Shown: positions 45,982 to 55,200, counted from the first letter of the stretch. The stretch: 64,000 nucleotides of DNA from JALHFZ01 sp963674625 (GCA_963674625.2 CAXXXO010000001.1:434001-498000); one strand, 5' to 3'. The notes: a model not told the origin generated them from the sequence alone. Numbers and translations are program-made.

Positions 45982-47364
45982 ATGCATGTTCCGTCCCACA
46001 TTTTTCGCGAATACGACATCCGGGGCATCGCGGAGGCCGATCTGACCGACCCGGTGGTCCGGGCCATCGGGCAGGCCTTCGGCACCCGGCTGAAGCGCAG
46101 GGGGGCGAAGACCGTCTCCGTCGGCGGCGACGTCCGGCTCTCCACCGAACGGATCCGTTCAGCCCTCACGGAAGGTCTCGCGTCCACGGGTCTCGACGTT
46201 CTCCGCCTCGAAACCGTCCCCACCCCAATGCTCTACTGGAGCATCCTGCATTTCGGCATCGGCGGGGGAGTCATGGTCACGGGGAGCCACAATCCGAAGG
46301 AAATGAACGGACTCAAGCTCGCCGAGGGGGAGGGTACCCTCTACGGCAGGGAAATTCAGGAGATTTTCCGGATGATCCTGGAGGAGGACTTTCTGCGGAA
46401 AGATCCTCCCGGGAAGATTATGGACAGAGAGATCACCCCTGAATACATCCGGATGCTTCTTTCGAAGATCACTCTCGGCCCCAGAAAGCTGAAGGTCGTC
46501 ACGGACAGCGGCAACGGAACGGGAGGATTTCCCTCGACGGCTTTTCTCGAAGGGCTGGGGTGTGAGGTTATCCCTCTTTTTGAAGAGCCGGACGGCAATT
46601 TTCCGAACCATCATCCCGACCCGCAGAAAAGGGAAAATCTCGCCGCCCTCTCGGCGGCGGTCCGGGAGCACGGGGCCGACGCGGGGATCGCCTTCGACGG
46701 CGACGCTGACCGCCTCGGCGTGGTGGACGAAAGGGGCGAGATGGTGTGGGGGGATATCCTCATGGCCCTTTTCTGGCGGGAGATCATGCCCGTCTACCCC
46801 GGTTCCGAGGCCATCGTTGAGGTGAAATGTTCCCAGGCCCTCCTGGACGAGATACTCAGGCTCGGAGGGCGCCCTCTTTTCTGGAAATCAGGGCACTCCC
46901 TCATCAAGGCAAAGATGAAGGAAATCGGCGCGGTCTTCGCGGGGGAATTATCGGGCCACTTCTTCTTCGCCGATGAATATTACGGCTTCGACGACGGGTT
47001 CTATGCCGCCGGAAGGCTGCTCAGGATACTCTCCAATTCCCCCCGGACCCTCTCTGAAATGCTTTCTTCCGTTCCGGTCTACTACAGCACGGCGGAGATA
47101 CGCATTCCCTGCCCGGACGAAGAAAAATTTCCCGTGGTGGACGAAATCCGCCGACATGCCCTGGAGGACCACGAAGCCATAACCGTGGACGGCGTCCGCA
47201 TTCTCTACGACGGCGGCTGGGGACTGGTCCGCGCTTCGAATACCCAGCCGGTGATCGTGGCCCGCTGCGAGGGGAAGACCCCTTCAGTCCGGGATCGGAT
47301 CGCGGGGGATGTCCGCTCGCGCATCCTGGCGGAAGGGCTTCCCGATTTTCAGTGGTCCCTTTGA
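45982..47364 (+). CDS. Phosphomannomutase/phosphoglucomutase
   Basis: 460-residue alpha-D-phosphohexomutase interconverting hexose 1- and 6-phosphates. Catalytic phosphoserine S102 lies in TGSHNP, the magnesium loop is FDGDADRLG, the sugar loop GELSGHFFF, and the phosphate-binding loop RASNTQP near the C-terminus. REYDIRG at the start is typical of the ManB/AlgC type. AAAGGAGG precedes ATG 45982; the longer open frame upstream is rejected. It would supply sugar nucleotides for surface glycans. Confidence 0.94.
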   Translation: MHVPSHIFREYDIRGIAEADLTDPVVRAIGQAFGTRLKRRGAKTVSVGGDVRLSTERIRSALTEGLASTGLDVLRLETVPTPMLYWSILHFGIGGGVMVTGSHNPKEMNGLKLAEGEGTLYGREIQEIFRMILEEDFLRKDPPGKIMDREITPEYIRMLLSKITLGPRKLKVVTDSGNGTGGFPSTAFLEGLGCEVIPLFEEPDGNFPNHHPDPQKRENLAALSAAVREHGADAGIAFDGDADRLGVVDERGEMVWGDILMALFWREIMPVYPGSEAIVEVKCSQALLDEILRLGGRPLFWKSGHSLIKAKMKEIGAVFAGELSGHFFFADEYYGFDDGFYAAGRLLRILSNSPRTLSEMLSSVPVYYSTAEIRIPCPDEEKFPVVDEIRRHALEDHEAITVDGVRILYDGGWGLVRASNTQPVIVARCEGKTPSVRDRIAGDVRSRILAEGLPDFQWSL

Positions 47365-48095
47365 GAGGGAGAGAGAGAAGGAGCAGCCCTGCTTTCCGCT
47401 GAAATGCCCTCGAGGGCAATTCCTTTCTGAAGGGTCCTGTAAACCCGCTGCACGTGAGCCGTCATCAGTCGGGTCGCCTCGGGGATGTCCCTGACGACGA
47501 TGGCGTCATAAATATCCTCGTGCTCCCTCAGAAAAATTTCCCGGTCGTCGAGGAGGGTGTAAATCCGTTCGTGGGTTTCCATGATGAGGTTGAAGGTCAT
47601 CTTGACGATGTTCACGAAGATGAAATTGTGGGTGGATTCCGCGAGGACAAGATGAAAGTCGTAGTCGCACTGGGCCCGGTGCTCGAGGGATTCCACGTCC
47701 TTTCCGGTCTTCGCCAGAATCCTCCTGATCCTGGTGAGGTCCGACGGGGACGCATGCTTTGCCGCCTCCGCGACGACGGCGGCTTCCAGCACGAGGCGGG
47801 CCTCCACCAGTTCGAGGATCGCCTCATCCTGAAGAGGAAGACCGGAAGCCGACTTTCCTTCGTTTCTCGAGGTACGCACAAAACGCCCCTTCCCGGGGAT
47901 GCTTTCGATAAGACCCACCATTTCGAGTATGCGGAACCCCTCCCGGAGGGAGCTCCTGCTTACTTTCATTTCCTCGATGAGCTGTCTCTCCGGAGGCAGG
48001 GGGGAACCCTGGGGAAAATGTCCCCGGGCGATTCCCTCTCTGATTTTTTCGACGACCTGATTGTATATTTTCTGTTTGGTCTTTCCGTTCTCCAT
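47349..48095 (-). CDS. GntR family regulator, FCD subfamily
   Basis: 248 residues. The winged helix-turn-helix (PQGSPLPPERQLIEEMKVSRSSLREGFRIL) is followed by an FCD ligand domain with conserved His/Asp positions (DYDFHLVLAE, HEDIYDAI, THVQR-like AHVQRVY). AAGGAGA precedes ATG 48095. It is divergent from the nucleoside kinase gene, and the palindrome ATCCTACAGGAT at 48126-48137 between them is a candidate operator. Convergent with the hexomutase by a 16-base overlap. Confidence 0.9.
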   Translation of the reverse strand: MENGKTKQKIYNQVVEKIREGIARGHFPQGSPLPPERQLIEEMKVSRSSLREGFRILEMVGLIESIPGKGRFVRTSRNEGKSASGLPLQDEAILELVEARLVLEAAVVAEAAKHASPSDLTRIRRILAKTGKDVESLEHRAQCDYDFHLVLAESTHNFIFVNIVKMTFNLIMETHERIYTLLDDREIFLREHEDIYDAIVVRDIPEATRLMTAHVQRVYRTLQKGIALEGISAESRAAPSLSPSQRDH

Positions 48096-48118
48096 GGAGT
48101 TCTCCTTCGTCAGGCAGG

Positions 48119-48137
48119 GTATAATATCCTACAGGAT
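48119..48137. promoter_or_regulatory. Candidate GntR operator with adjacent TATAAT
   Basis: TATAAT at 48119-48124 is followed at once by ATCCT-AC-AGGAT (48126-48137), between the divergent GntR and nucleoside kinase genes. No clear -35 was found for the TATAAT. Confidence 0.45.
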
Positions 48138-48192
48138 AGAACACAATGATCTTTCAGGCAACAGCCTTATTCCTTCTCGGGAGGTACCCTGC

Positions 48193-49836
48193 ATGACCTT
48201 TGCCGTACGGGTAAAAAACGGTCCCATTCTCACCAGCGACGTTCCTGCAACCGGCCGGGCGGTTTTGGCCGAAAGCCGCCCCGACGGCAGCGATACCATC
48301 GTTGCGTGGAGGGTCAACCACTACCTCCGCTCCCTCGACTGGGTCATAGAGGACGATGCGGATGTCGAGTTCATCGACACGACGACCTTCGAGGGAATGG
48401 AGGTCTACCGGAGGTCCCTGAGCTTCCTTCTCGTTCTTGCGTGGCGGAGAGGGCTGGGGAAGGATATTATTCTCCGTCATTCCATCGGAGAGGGATATTA
48501 CTGGGAGTCAGCCGAAGGTCCGGTCACGGAGGCCGATCTCGAAACAGCCAGGGAGACCATGGCGGATCTTGTCGCCAGGGATCTGCCCTTCATCCGGAAG
48601 GTGGTCTCCCTCGACAAGGCGAAGGCGATCTTCAAACGCCAGGGAAGCGATGAAGTTGCCCGCCTCTTTCACTGGTGCGCCATCGACCCCGTGGAGCTCT
48701 ATCGCTGCGCCGATCTCTACGGCTATTACTACGCCCCTCTCGCGCCCTCGACGAGCTACCTGAAGCTCTACGATCTGAAAATTCTCGGTCCCGGCCTCGT
48801 CCTTCAGTTTCCCACCATCAGCCATCCCACCTCCATTCCCCCCTTCCGGGCGTCCAAAAAACTCTCTGCCGTCTTTCTCGACTACGCCCGGTGGCTTGAG
48901 GTCATGGGGCTGCGGACAATGGACAGTCTTCACAAAAAAATCGCCGACGGCAAGGGGGTGGAGCTCATCCTCATCTCCGAGGCCTTTCACGCCCGGAACC
49001 TGGGAAATATCGCAGGAGAGATCACCTCCCGGAAAGCCGTCAAGGTCGTTCTCCTCGCCGGTCCTTCGGGATCGGGAAAGACGACTCTCTCGGAGCGGCT
49101 GAAGATCCAGCTGCAGGTCAGCGGCAAAAATCCGATCACCCTCGCCATGGACAACTATTTCGTCGACCGGGAGCAGACCCCCCGGGACGAGACGGGGGAA
49201 TTCGACTTCGAGGTCCTCGAGGCCCTCGATATAGGATTGCTGAAAGACCAGATCCACCGCCTTCTTGCCGGAGAGGAGGTGGTCACACCCTTCTTCGATT
49301 TTCTGGAAGGACGGAAAAAGGCCGGAAAGACCGTGCGCCTCGGGCCTGACGATATCCTCATCATGGAGGGAATCCACGGGCTCAATGACCAGATCGTGGA
49401 CATCATGCCCAAAGAGCAGCGGTACGGAATTTTCGTCTCCCCTCTCACGGGGGTGAACCTCGACGACCGGAACCGCACGAGCACCACTGACAACCGTCTT
49501 CTTCGCCGTCTCGTCAGGGACTCCCGGACCAGGGGCCATTCCGCCGAGGCGACCCTGCTGCTCTGGCCGAAGGTCACCCGGGGAGCCATGAAATTCATCT
49601 TCCCCTACCAGATGAAGGCGGATGTCATGTTCAATACATCCCTTCCCTACGAGCTGTCGGCTCTCCGGGCCTATGTCGACCCCGTCCTCCACACCGTCCC
49701 GGAGGACTCTCCTGTCTACGGAGAAGCGGCTCGCCTTCTCTTCATGCTCAAGTTCATCCCCATGCTCCCGTCGGAGAACATCCCCAACAATTCCATTCTG
49801 CGGGAGTTCATTGACGGAACGTGCTTCAATATTTAG
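48193..49836 (+). CDS. Nucleoside (uridine) kinase with TGS-like N-terminus
   Basis: 547 residues. The N-terminal about 240 residues resemble the TGS plus second-additional domain of threonyl-tRNA synthetases, as in a known class of bacterial long uridine kinases. The C-terminal kinase domain has the P-loop GPSGSGKTT from G290, a downstream AMDNYFVDREQTPRDE substrate region and IMEGIHGLN. It probably phosphorylates uridine or cytidine. The start at 48193 has GGGAGG upstream; the 44-residue extension running through the intergenic region is rejected. It is followed at once by a LacI-type gene. Confidence 0.88.
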   Translation: MTFAVRVKNGPILTSDVPATGRAVLAESRPDGSDTIVAWRVNHYLRSLDWVIEDDADVEFIDTTTFEGMEVYRRSLSFLLVLAWRRGLGKDIILRHSIGEGYYWESAEGPVTEADLETARETMADLVARDLPFIRKVVSLDKAKAIFKRQGSDEVARLFHWCAIDPVELYRCADLYGYYYAPLAPSTSYLKLYDLKILGPGLVLQFPTISHPTSIPPFRASKKLSAVFLDYARWLEVMGLRTMDSLHKKIADGKGVELILISEAFHARNLGNIAGEITSRKAVKVVLLAGPSGSGKTTLSERLKIQLQVSGKNPITLAMDNYFVDREQTPRDETGEFDFEVLEALDIGLLKDQIHRLLAGEEVVTPFFDFLEGRKKAGKTVRLGPDDILIMEGIHGLNDQIVDIMPKEQRYGIFVSPLTGVNLDDRNRTSTTDNRLLRRLVRDSRTRGHSAEATLLLWPKVTRGAMKFIFPYQMKADVMFNTSLPYELSALRAYVDPVLHTVPEDSPVYGEAARLLFMLKFIPMLPSENIPNNSILREFIDGTCFNI

Positions 49837-49844
49837 GAGGAAGG

Positions 49845-50681
49845 ATGGCACCCCGTCCGACCATGGAGGATGTGGCCCGCCTTGCGGGGGTGAACAAGGC
49901 CACGGTGAGCAGGGCCCTGAGGGGCGACCCGCGGATATCCTCACCCACAAGGGAAAAAGTCTGGAAGGCAGCCAGGGAACTGGGATACCGCCTCGACCGC
50001 ACCGCGAGCAGCCTCTCGGGAGGAAGAACCGGCCTTGCCGCCGTGGTCCTCGAAGATCTTCTCCCCTGGATTTCCCCCCCTTTTTTTGCAGGGCTTTCCA
50101 GGGTTTTCTCGAGGGCTTCCCTCGACATTTTTCTGAAGCTGCCGGGAGGAGCGGAGAAAGACATCCTCCCCTCTCTTGCAGCCAGAAAGGTGGACTGCGT
50201 CCTCTGGGCCGGCGGCGGTTCCGCCTTCGCCCGAAATCCCCGGGGTACGGTTCTTCCCCTGGTGACCCTGGGGTTCTCCTTTCCGCCTCTGCCCTCCGTC
50301 AGGGTGACCGAAGAGGAATCGGTTCTCAGGCTTCGGGCGGCTGCGGAAGGGGAGGAGCTCCGCCTTTTTTCCGGTCCCCGACCCCTCTTTCCCTTTCTCT
50401 CCCGGAGCATTCCGAAGGGTACACCCGGAGAGAGGAATATCTTCCCGGTTTTTGACGGCTGCTTTCCCTTCGGGAGAAGGGGATGTCTCTGTTCCCTCCC
50501 CGAGTCGCCCCGGCAGGACGATTTTTTCCGTCTCGAATGGCCGGCCTTCGAGATGGGGACCATGGGCGCCCGCCGGGCCCTGAACGTCCTTTCGGGCAGC
50601 AGGACATTGCCTGAAGTGATCTGGCTTCCCCCTCTCCTGAAGTCTCCGGGAGGAGAGATCATCCCCTACGTCAAGCAGTAA
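49845..50681 (+). CDS. Short LacI-type regulator
   Basis: 278 residues. The N-terminal LacI helix-turn-helix and hinge are canonical (TMEDVARLAGVNKATVSRALRG, then REKVWKAARELGYRLD). The effector part is only about 215 residues and lacks recognisable ligand-pocket motifs or the usual periplasmic-binding layout, ending after LPEVIWLPPLL. GGAGGAAGG precedes ATG 49845, eight bases after the nucleoside kinase stop. It may be a reduced family member that no longer binds a sugar or nucleoside. Confidence 0.8.
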   Translation: MAPRPTMEDVARLAGVNKATVSRALRGDPRISSPTREKVWKAARELGYRLDRTASSLSGGRTGLAAVVLEDLLPWISPPFFAGLSRVFSRASLDIFLKLPGGAEKDILPSLAARKVDCVLWAGGGSAFARNPRGTVLPLVTLGFSFPPLPSVRVTEEESVLRLRAAAEGEELRLFSGPRPLFPFLSRSIPKGTPGERNIFPVFDGCFPFGRRGCLCSLPESPRQDDFFRLEWPAFEMGTMGARRALNVLSGSRTLPEVIWLPPLLKSPGGEIIPYVKQ

Positions 50682-50721
50682 AGAAACTGCGGTTTATAAA
50701 TAAATTTTATATGCACATAGG

Positions 50722-50750
50722 TTGACATTGGAGAAGGGGAGTGCTATAAC
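50722..50750 (+). promoter_or_regulatory. Consensus promoter of the 60-residue ORF
   Basis: TTGACA, 17 bases, TATAAC. A start near 50757 gives a 45-base leader to ATG 50802. Confidence 0.75.
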
Positions 50751-50801
50751 ATTTCTCAGAAAAGGCGGTGGAAAAACGCCCTTTTCGGGGAGGATCCGGA
50801 T

Positions 50802-50984
50802 ATGTGGCAAAAAGACGACAGCGGAAACTGGTACAATGACTGCCCTCTCTGTTCTTCAGGAACGGCCCGCTGCGGCCTCGTCTGGAACAAGGGTGAAAAC
50901 GGCGCGTGGTACCTGGCGGAGAGGTGTTCTCTTTCCCTGCCCCTGGCGACTTGCTCCGGGCATGTACTCTCTCTGGCGGGGTAG
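50802..50984 (+). CDS. Small cysteine-rich protein, unknown
   Basis: 60 residues with five cysteines, three of them early (CPLC at 14-17, then C25) and two late (C43, C51), the layout of a small zinc-binding or disulfide-bonded protein. Trp-rich openings (MWQKDDSGNWYND, WNKGENGAWYLAE) look like a short repeat. GGGGAGGATCC precedes ATG and a consensus promoter lies at 50722. No family recognised. A real gene is likely but not proven. Confidence 0.55.
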   Translation: MWQKDDSGNWYNDCPLCSSGTARCGLVWNKGENGAWYLAERCSLSLPLATCSGHVLSLAG

Positions 50985-51028
50985 AAGGGACAGGGCCGGT
51001 TTTTTCTTTTGTATCCCATGAAAACAAA

Positions 51029-51055
51029 AAGGGGAGCCCCGAAAAGGGCTCCCTT
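51029..51055 (-). terminator. Terminator of the DUF4139 gene
   Basis: GGGAGCCC/GGGCTCCC arms with a CGAAAA loop; the minus strand continues TTTTTGTTTT. It may also stop the small ORF on the plus strand. Confidence 0.8.
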
Positions 51056-51071
51056 CGTTCATTTCAGTGTT

Positions 51072-52595
51072 TCAATGCAGGGTGATTTCTTTGTCGGAGG
51101 GGTAGCTGACCTTGTAGACCACGCGGACGGTCTTTTTCTCCCCCGGCTTGAGATCGATCTTCCACGTGAGGAGGTTCTGGTCCGTCTGCTCGGCGGGCTT
51201 GGGATCGGTCGTCACCGTCTCCACGGCGATTTTTTCCTGGGCTGAAAGAGGAATGCGGTCTTTCAGCTGGAGGGTTACCTTCGAGGCTGTTCCGTTGGTC
51301 ACTTCGATGGTATATCCTTCCTCGAGGCGGCCTTTCCCGATCCAGCTGCTTCCTTCCTTTTTCACGATTTTTTCCCGGACGGCAGTGAGGAGGGGCATCT
51401 TCCCGAAGGCAGCCGTGAAATCCGTTCCCTCTCCCTGTTCCATCAGGGTTGTTTTTCCCGCCGCGTTTCCGTCGACGAAAAGGTCCGCCGGGGCGGGCAG
51501 AAGAGATATGGGAAGTTCTTTCACCTCCGCAGTGATCCAGGCCTCCTTCGAGAGGAGGGGAACTGCCACGATGGCCGTCTCGCCCTGCATGCCGAAGGTA
51601 CCGAGGGTAAATTCTGCAGGTGTTCCGTCTCCCTCGATCTTTCCTTCAACGCTCACAGACATGTCGGTGAGCGTACGGACGATGGCCGGAGGTGCAGAGG
51701 GTGCTGCCCCGAAGAACTCTTCGTTCAGCTTCGCGGCGCTCTTCTCCATCATCATGGGGCGCCTGACCACGTCCAGTTCCTCTTCGAAGTCCACGATCTG
51801 CGGGGTCAGCCTGGGGGGACTCACGGAAAGGGAAGGGGTCGCCGTATGGAAAACCAGCGTGCCTGCGAGGGCAATTCCCGTTTTCTGCATCGCAGCGGCG
51901 CTCAGTTTTCCGTTTATCTTTCCGGTGGCGCTTTCCAGGTCCATTCGGTAGGAAGGGGACCATCCGGCCCGGGACGTCCACCCCTCCACGCGGAGATTTC
52001 CCTTTCCCGAAAGCACTGCTGAAACCGAAAGAACCCGGTCGGCCATCTCGGGCATGCGGGATGTGTACTCATCCGTCAGGACTGAAAGGCTTTCGTCTGT
52101 TTTCCTGATTTCCTCGGCCAGGGAGATCAGCTCTGTCTCCAGTTTTTCCCGAAGCTCCCGGGTGGATTCGATATAGGCCGTTACTTCGGGGCCCTTGAGG
52201 TCCCGGGGAAGGGGGCCCGACAGAAGACCGAAAGACTGACTGATCGCCTCCTTTTTCGCTTCGAGGAGCGCCTTTCCCTTTACTTTGCTGTCAATGGAGG
52301 ATTTGAGTTCGACAAGAACGGGGGGAATCCATCCCGGCCGGGGCAGATCCTCCACTGAGAAGGATTGGACGATCAGCCCTTCCGTGCCAAGGGGACGGAT
52401 GGAATCTTTATCAAAGGTCGCCGGAAGTTCGAAGGAAACATTCTCTGAAAAGGGGACGGAAAAAATGACCCGTGCCCCTTCGGGATAGAGATCCGTCGTC
52501 GTAGAGGTCCCTTGAGGCATGGAAAGGGCTGGCTGACACCCTCCGAAGAGGAACAGAGCGAAAAAAAACAGAAAAAATTTTACGGGAAAGTTCAT
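51072..52595 (-). CDS. DUF4139 lipoprotein
   Basis: 507-residue lipoprotein. The signal peptide ends in the lipobox LFGGC with Cys at about 20. The body has a coiled-coil stretch (about 100-180) and a C-terminal beta-rich DUF4139 domain (about 200-500), as in mucoidy inhibitor-like proteins of unknown mechanism. RNA coverage aside, the segment WTSRAGWSPSYRMDL is the family's central motif. AAGGAGGG precedes ATG 52595. It stands alone and ends at a terminator. Confidence 0.85.
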   Translation of the reverse strand: MNFPVKFFLFFFALFLFGGCQPALSMPQGTSTTTDLYPEGARVIFSVPFSENVSFELPATFDKDSIRPLGTEGLIVQSFSVEDLPRPGWIPPVLVELKSSIDSKVKGKALLEAKKEAISQSFGLLSGPLPRDLKGPEVTAYIESTRELREKLETELISLAEEIRKTDESLSVLTDEYTSRMPEMADRVLSVSAVLSGKGNLRVEGWTSRAGWSPSYRMDLESATGKINGKLSAAAMQKTGIALAGTLVFHTATPSLSVSPPRLTPQIVDFEEELDVVRRPMMMEKSAAKLNEEFFGAAPSAPPAIVRTLTDMSVSVEGKIEGDGTPAEFTLGTFGMQGETAIVAVPLLSKEAWITAEVKELPISLLPAPADLFVDGNAAGKTTLMEQGEGTDFTAAFGKMPLLTAVREKIVKKEGSSWIGKGRLEEGYTIEVTNGTASKVTLQLKDRIPLSAQEKIAVETVTTDPKPAEQTDQNLLTWKIDLKPGEKKTVRVVYKVSYPSDKEITLH

Positions 52596-52786
52596 ATGGT
52601 TGCCCTCCTTTTGATTTCGGGGAAATTATTTCTCCACCGCTTTTTATTATAGCAGGGAAGTGCATGGCCAACTTACGGGACGTTTTTTGGAGGTCCTTCG
52701 GGTTTTTCCGGCCTTGAGCGGTTATAATGCTTGAGAAAAGAATATGAAGATTTTTATCCCCTCTGAGGGGAAAAGGAGGGATTTCT

Positions 52787-53878
52787 GTGCTCAAATGCGG
52801 CATCATCGGCCTTCCGCTGAGCGGAAAGAGCACGATTTTCAACGTGGTGACTCGTGCGGGCGCCGAGGTGAAGCCCTACGCCAGCGGAAAGACCGATCCC
52901 AACAGGGCCATGGTAAATGTCCCCGATTCCCGCTTCGATCACCTGGCGGCCTTTTTCGAGCCCCGGAAAGTGACCCCGGCAACGGTTGAATTCGTCGACC
53001 TCGCGGGCCTCTCCCGGAACGCCAGCAAAGGGGAGGGGGTGGGAAACGCCTTTCTTTCCTTCGTGGCCGAGTCGGATGCCCTGATCCACGTGGTCCGTTT
53101 CTTCGACAACCCTGAGGTACCCCATCCGGAAGGTTCGGTCGATCCTGTCCGGGACTGGAATATCGTCGAGATGGAGCTGATCTTCCGTGATCTCGCCGTT
53201 ATCGAGAACAGGCTTTCAAGGCTGTCGGCGAAGAAGAAAAATCTCCCTGCGGAACAGGCGGAGACGGAGCTTCTCGAACGGTGCCAGAACCATCTTCTCG
53301 AGGAGCGTCCCTTGAGAGATCTCCCCCTCTCTCCGGAGGAACAGAAGATGGTCAGCGGGTTCACCTTCGTCACCCTCAAGCCCGAGATGATCGTGGCCAA
53401 TCTCGACGAAAGCCAGACGGCGGGGGATCTTCCCTCCCTGGCGGCATTGAAAGACCTGGCGGCCGAAAAAGGCCTCAGCCTTCTGAAAGTATTCGGCGCC
53501 ATGGAGATGGAGCTGGCGGAACTGCCTCCGGAGGAACAGGAGGAGTTCATGAAGGACCTCGGCGTCACCGAGCCGGGGAGGGACCGGCTGATCGGAGAGG
53601 CCTACCGGCTTCTCGGGCTGATCTCCTTTTTCACCTCCGGCAAGGACGAGGTGAAGGCCTGGACCCTCAGGGGAGGGCAGAATGCCGTGGACGCAGCCGG
53701 AGCGATCCACTCCGACCTGGCCCGGGGGTTCATCCGCGCCCAGGTGGTCTCCTACGAGGATTTCACCGCATCGGAGAACTCCCTCGCGAAATGCCGCGAA
53801 AAGGGACTGCTCCGCCTCGAGGGAAAGGATTACCGGGTGGCCGACGGGGATATGATCGAGATTCGCTTCAACGTCTGA
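52787..53878 (+). CDS. ychF: YchF/Obg-family ATPase with unusual P-loop
   Basis: 363 residues, the normal YchF length. The N-terminal P-loop reads GLPLSGKST (8-16) where YchF usually has GLPNVGKST; then VEFVDLAGL (DxxG) and the ANLDE base-contacting segment, a coiled-coil insertion (about 125-180), and a C-terminal TGS domain (about 275-360). YchF binds ATP and ribosomes and modulates translation under stress. Start is GTG 52787. The divergent P-loop suggests a paralogue branch; catalysis should be intact since GKST is kept. Confidence 0.88.
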   Translation: MLKCGIIGLPLSGKSTIFNVVTRAGAEVKPYASGKTDPNRAMVNVPDSRFDHLAAFFEPRKVTPATVEFVDLAGLSRNASKGEGVGNAFLSFVAESDALIHVVRFFDNPEVPHPEGSVDPVRDWNIVEMELIFRDLAVIENRLSRLSAKKKNLPAEQAETELLERCQNHLLEERPLRDLPLSPEEQKMVSGFTFVTLKPEMIVANLDESQTAGDLPSLAALKDLAAEKGLSLLKVFGAMEMELAELPPEEQEEFMKDLGVTEPGRDRLIGEAYRLLGLISFFTSGKDEVKAWTLRGGQNAVDAAGAIHSDLARGFIRAQVVSYEDFTASENSLAKCREKGLLRLEGKDYRVADGDMIEIRFNV

Positions 53879-53932
53879 GGCGGGAATATGATACAATTAA
53901 AAACCAATTCAACGTAAAAGGAGGCGCTTTTC

Positions 53933-54370
53933 ATGGCCATGCCGATGCAGGTAAGTCTCGATGAAATTCTGTCCATGCTGCTCGCCCGGGTGGATAGCCT
54001 GGTACTGAGCGATGAAAATTCAAAGAGCAAGTTCAATATCATCACGAGGGTTCTCTACAAAAAAGGGATTCTGACCGATGAAGACGTCATGGATTCAATC
54101 CGGGAGGAACACAGGGTGCTTCTCGGCCTCGGCCTCATCGCCGAGGAGCCCTCGGAAGATACGGTGAAAGCCATTTCCGAGAGCATTCTCCAGTGGATCA
54201 AGGGGGATGTGGATGCCCTCAAAAAGGGGATGGAGGAGTACGAGCGGCGCCTTCAGGAAAACATGAACCGCCAGGCCCAGAAGCCGAAGATCGACGTTGC
54301 CTCCCCCGCGGTGCTGCAGCAGCTCAACCGCATGGGGGGCAAGCAGGGCGGCGGAAAGATCATCCTCTAG
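53933..54370 (+). CDS. Protein of unknown function
   Basis: 145 residues beginning MAMPMQVSLDEIL after AAAGGAGG. Mostly helical, with the central YKKGILTDEDVMDSIREEH resembling short nucleic-acid- or protein-binding helices, then a Gln/Lys-rich tail and a Gly-rich end. No family recognised. It follows ychF by 54 bases and ends at a strong terminator. Confidence 0.75.
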   Translation: MAMPMQVSLDEILSMLLARVDSLVLSDENSKSKFNIITRVLYKKGILTDEDVMDSIREEHRVLLGLGLIAEEPSEDTVKAISESILQWIKGDVDALKKGMEEYERRLQENMNRQAQKPKIDVASPAVLQQLNRMGGKQGGGKIIL

Positions 54371-54396
54371 GTTCCGCGAAACCCTCTGCCTGTTCA

Positions 54397-54446
54397 AAAA
54401 AGAGCCGGACGGCATTTTTCCCGCCGTCCGGCTCTTTTCTGTTTTT
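54397..54446 (+). terminator. Bidirectional terminator
   Basis: AAAAGAGCCGGACGGC paired with GCCGTCCGGCTCTTTT, then CTGTTTTTT. Strong on the plus strand and with an A/T-run for the minus-strand DUF554 gene. Confidence 0.92.
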
Positions 54447-54450
54447 TGAC

Positions 54451-55155
54451 TCAGGAAAAAAACGATGCCAGGATCCCCGCCGCGAGAAGGGCGGGAAGCA
54501 TGTTGATGACCTTGAGGCTCTTGATCTCGAGGACGGAGAGGGCGATTCCGATGAGCAGCAGCCCTCCGGCGGCGCTCACCTCGTCGATGACAGGCTGGGT
54601 CATGACGGTTTGCACCGTGCTTGCGAGCAGGGTCATTCCCCCCTGGTAGAGAAGAACGGGGAGAGCCGAAAAGAGGACGCCGGCGCCGAGGGACGCGGCG
54701 AGGGCGGCCGACGCCATGCCGTCCATGAGGGATTTCGTGATGAAGAGGCGGGGAGTCCCCCCCATTCCCTCCTCGATGGCGCCGAGTATGGCCATGGATC
54801 CGACGCAGAACAGAAGAGTGGCGGCCATGAACCCCTCGGTAAACTTTTCGTTCTTCGACCGGATTTTCGCCTTTGTCCATTCTGCAAGACGGTTCGTCTG
54901 GCGGTCGAGGTCCAGAAATTCCCCCGCAAGGGAGCCGATGACGATGCTGAAGGCGAGGATGAGGAAATTGTGGGTTTTCTGGGCCATGAAGACCCCGAGG
55001 AAAACGGTGAGCAGCCCGAGCCCCTGAAAAGTTATGGCGACGTAGCGCTGGGGGAGGCGGGAGCGGAATGCAAGCCCGGCAAGAGAGCCGATAAGGATGG
55101 CCGCGGAATTGAGAACGCTTCCGGCGGCAGGTATATGGTCAAGAAAAAAAATCAC
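54451..55155 (-). CDS. DUF554 membrane protein
   Basis: 234-residue integral membrane protein with about seven hydrophobic segments. Family landmarks are the N-terminal GSVLNSAAILIGSLAG and the conserved FCVGSMAILGAIEEG in the middle. The family is of unknown function; transporters are suspected. Start is GTG 55155 after AGGAGG. Convergent with the 53933 gene across a shared terminator. Confidence 0.88.
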   Translation of the reverse strand: MIFFLDHIPAAGSVLNSAAILIGSLAGLAFRSRLPQRYVAITFQGLGLLTVFLGVFMAQKTHNFLILAFSIVIGSLAGEFLDLDRQTNRLAEWTKAKIRSKNEKFTEGFMAATLLFCVGSMAILGAIEEGMGGTPRLFITKSLMDGMASAALAASLGAGVLFSALPVLLYQGGMTLLASTVQTVMTQPVIDEVSAAGGLLLIGIALSVLEIKSLKVINMLPALLAAGILASFFS

Positions 55156-55200
55156 GGGAAATTCTACCTCCTGTTGAGTTCATAGGGAATACAAGGGGCT

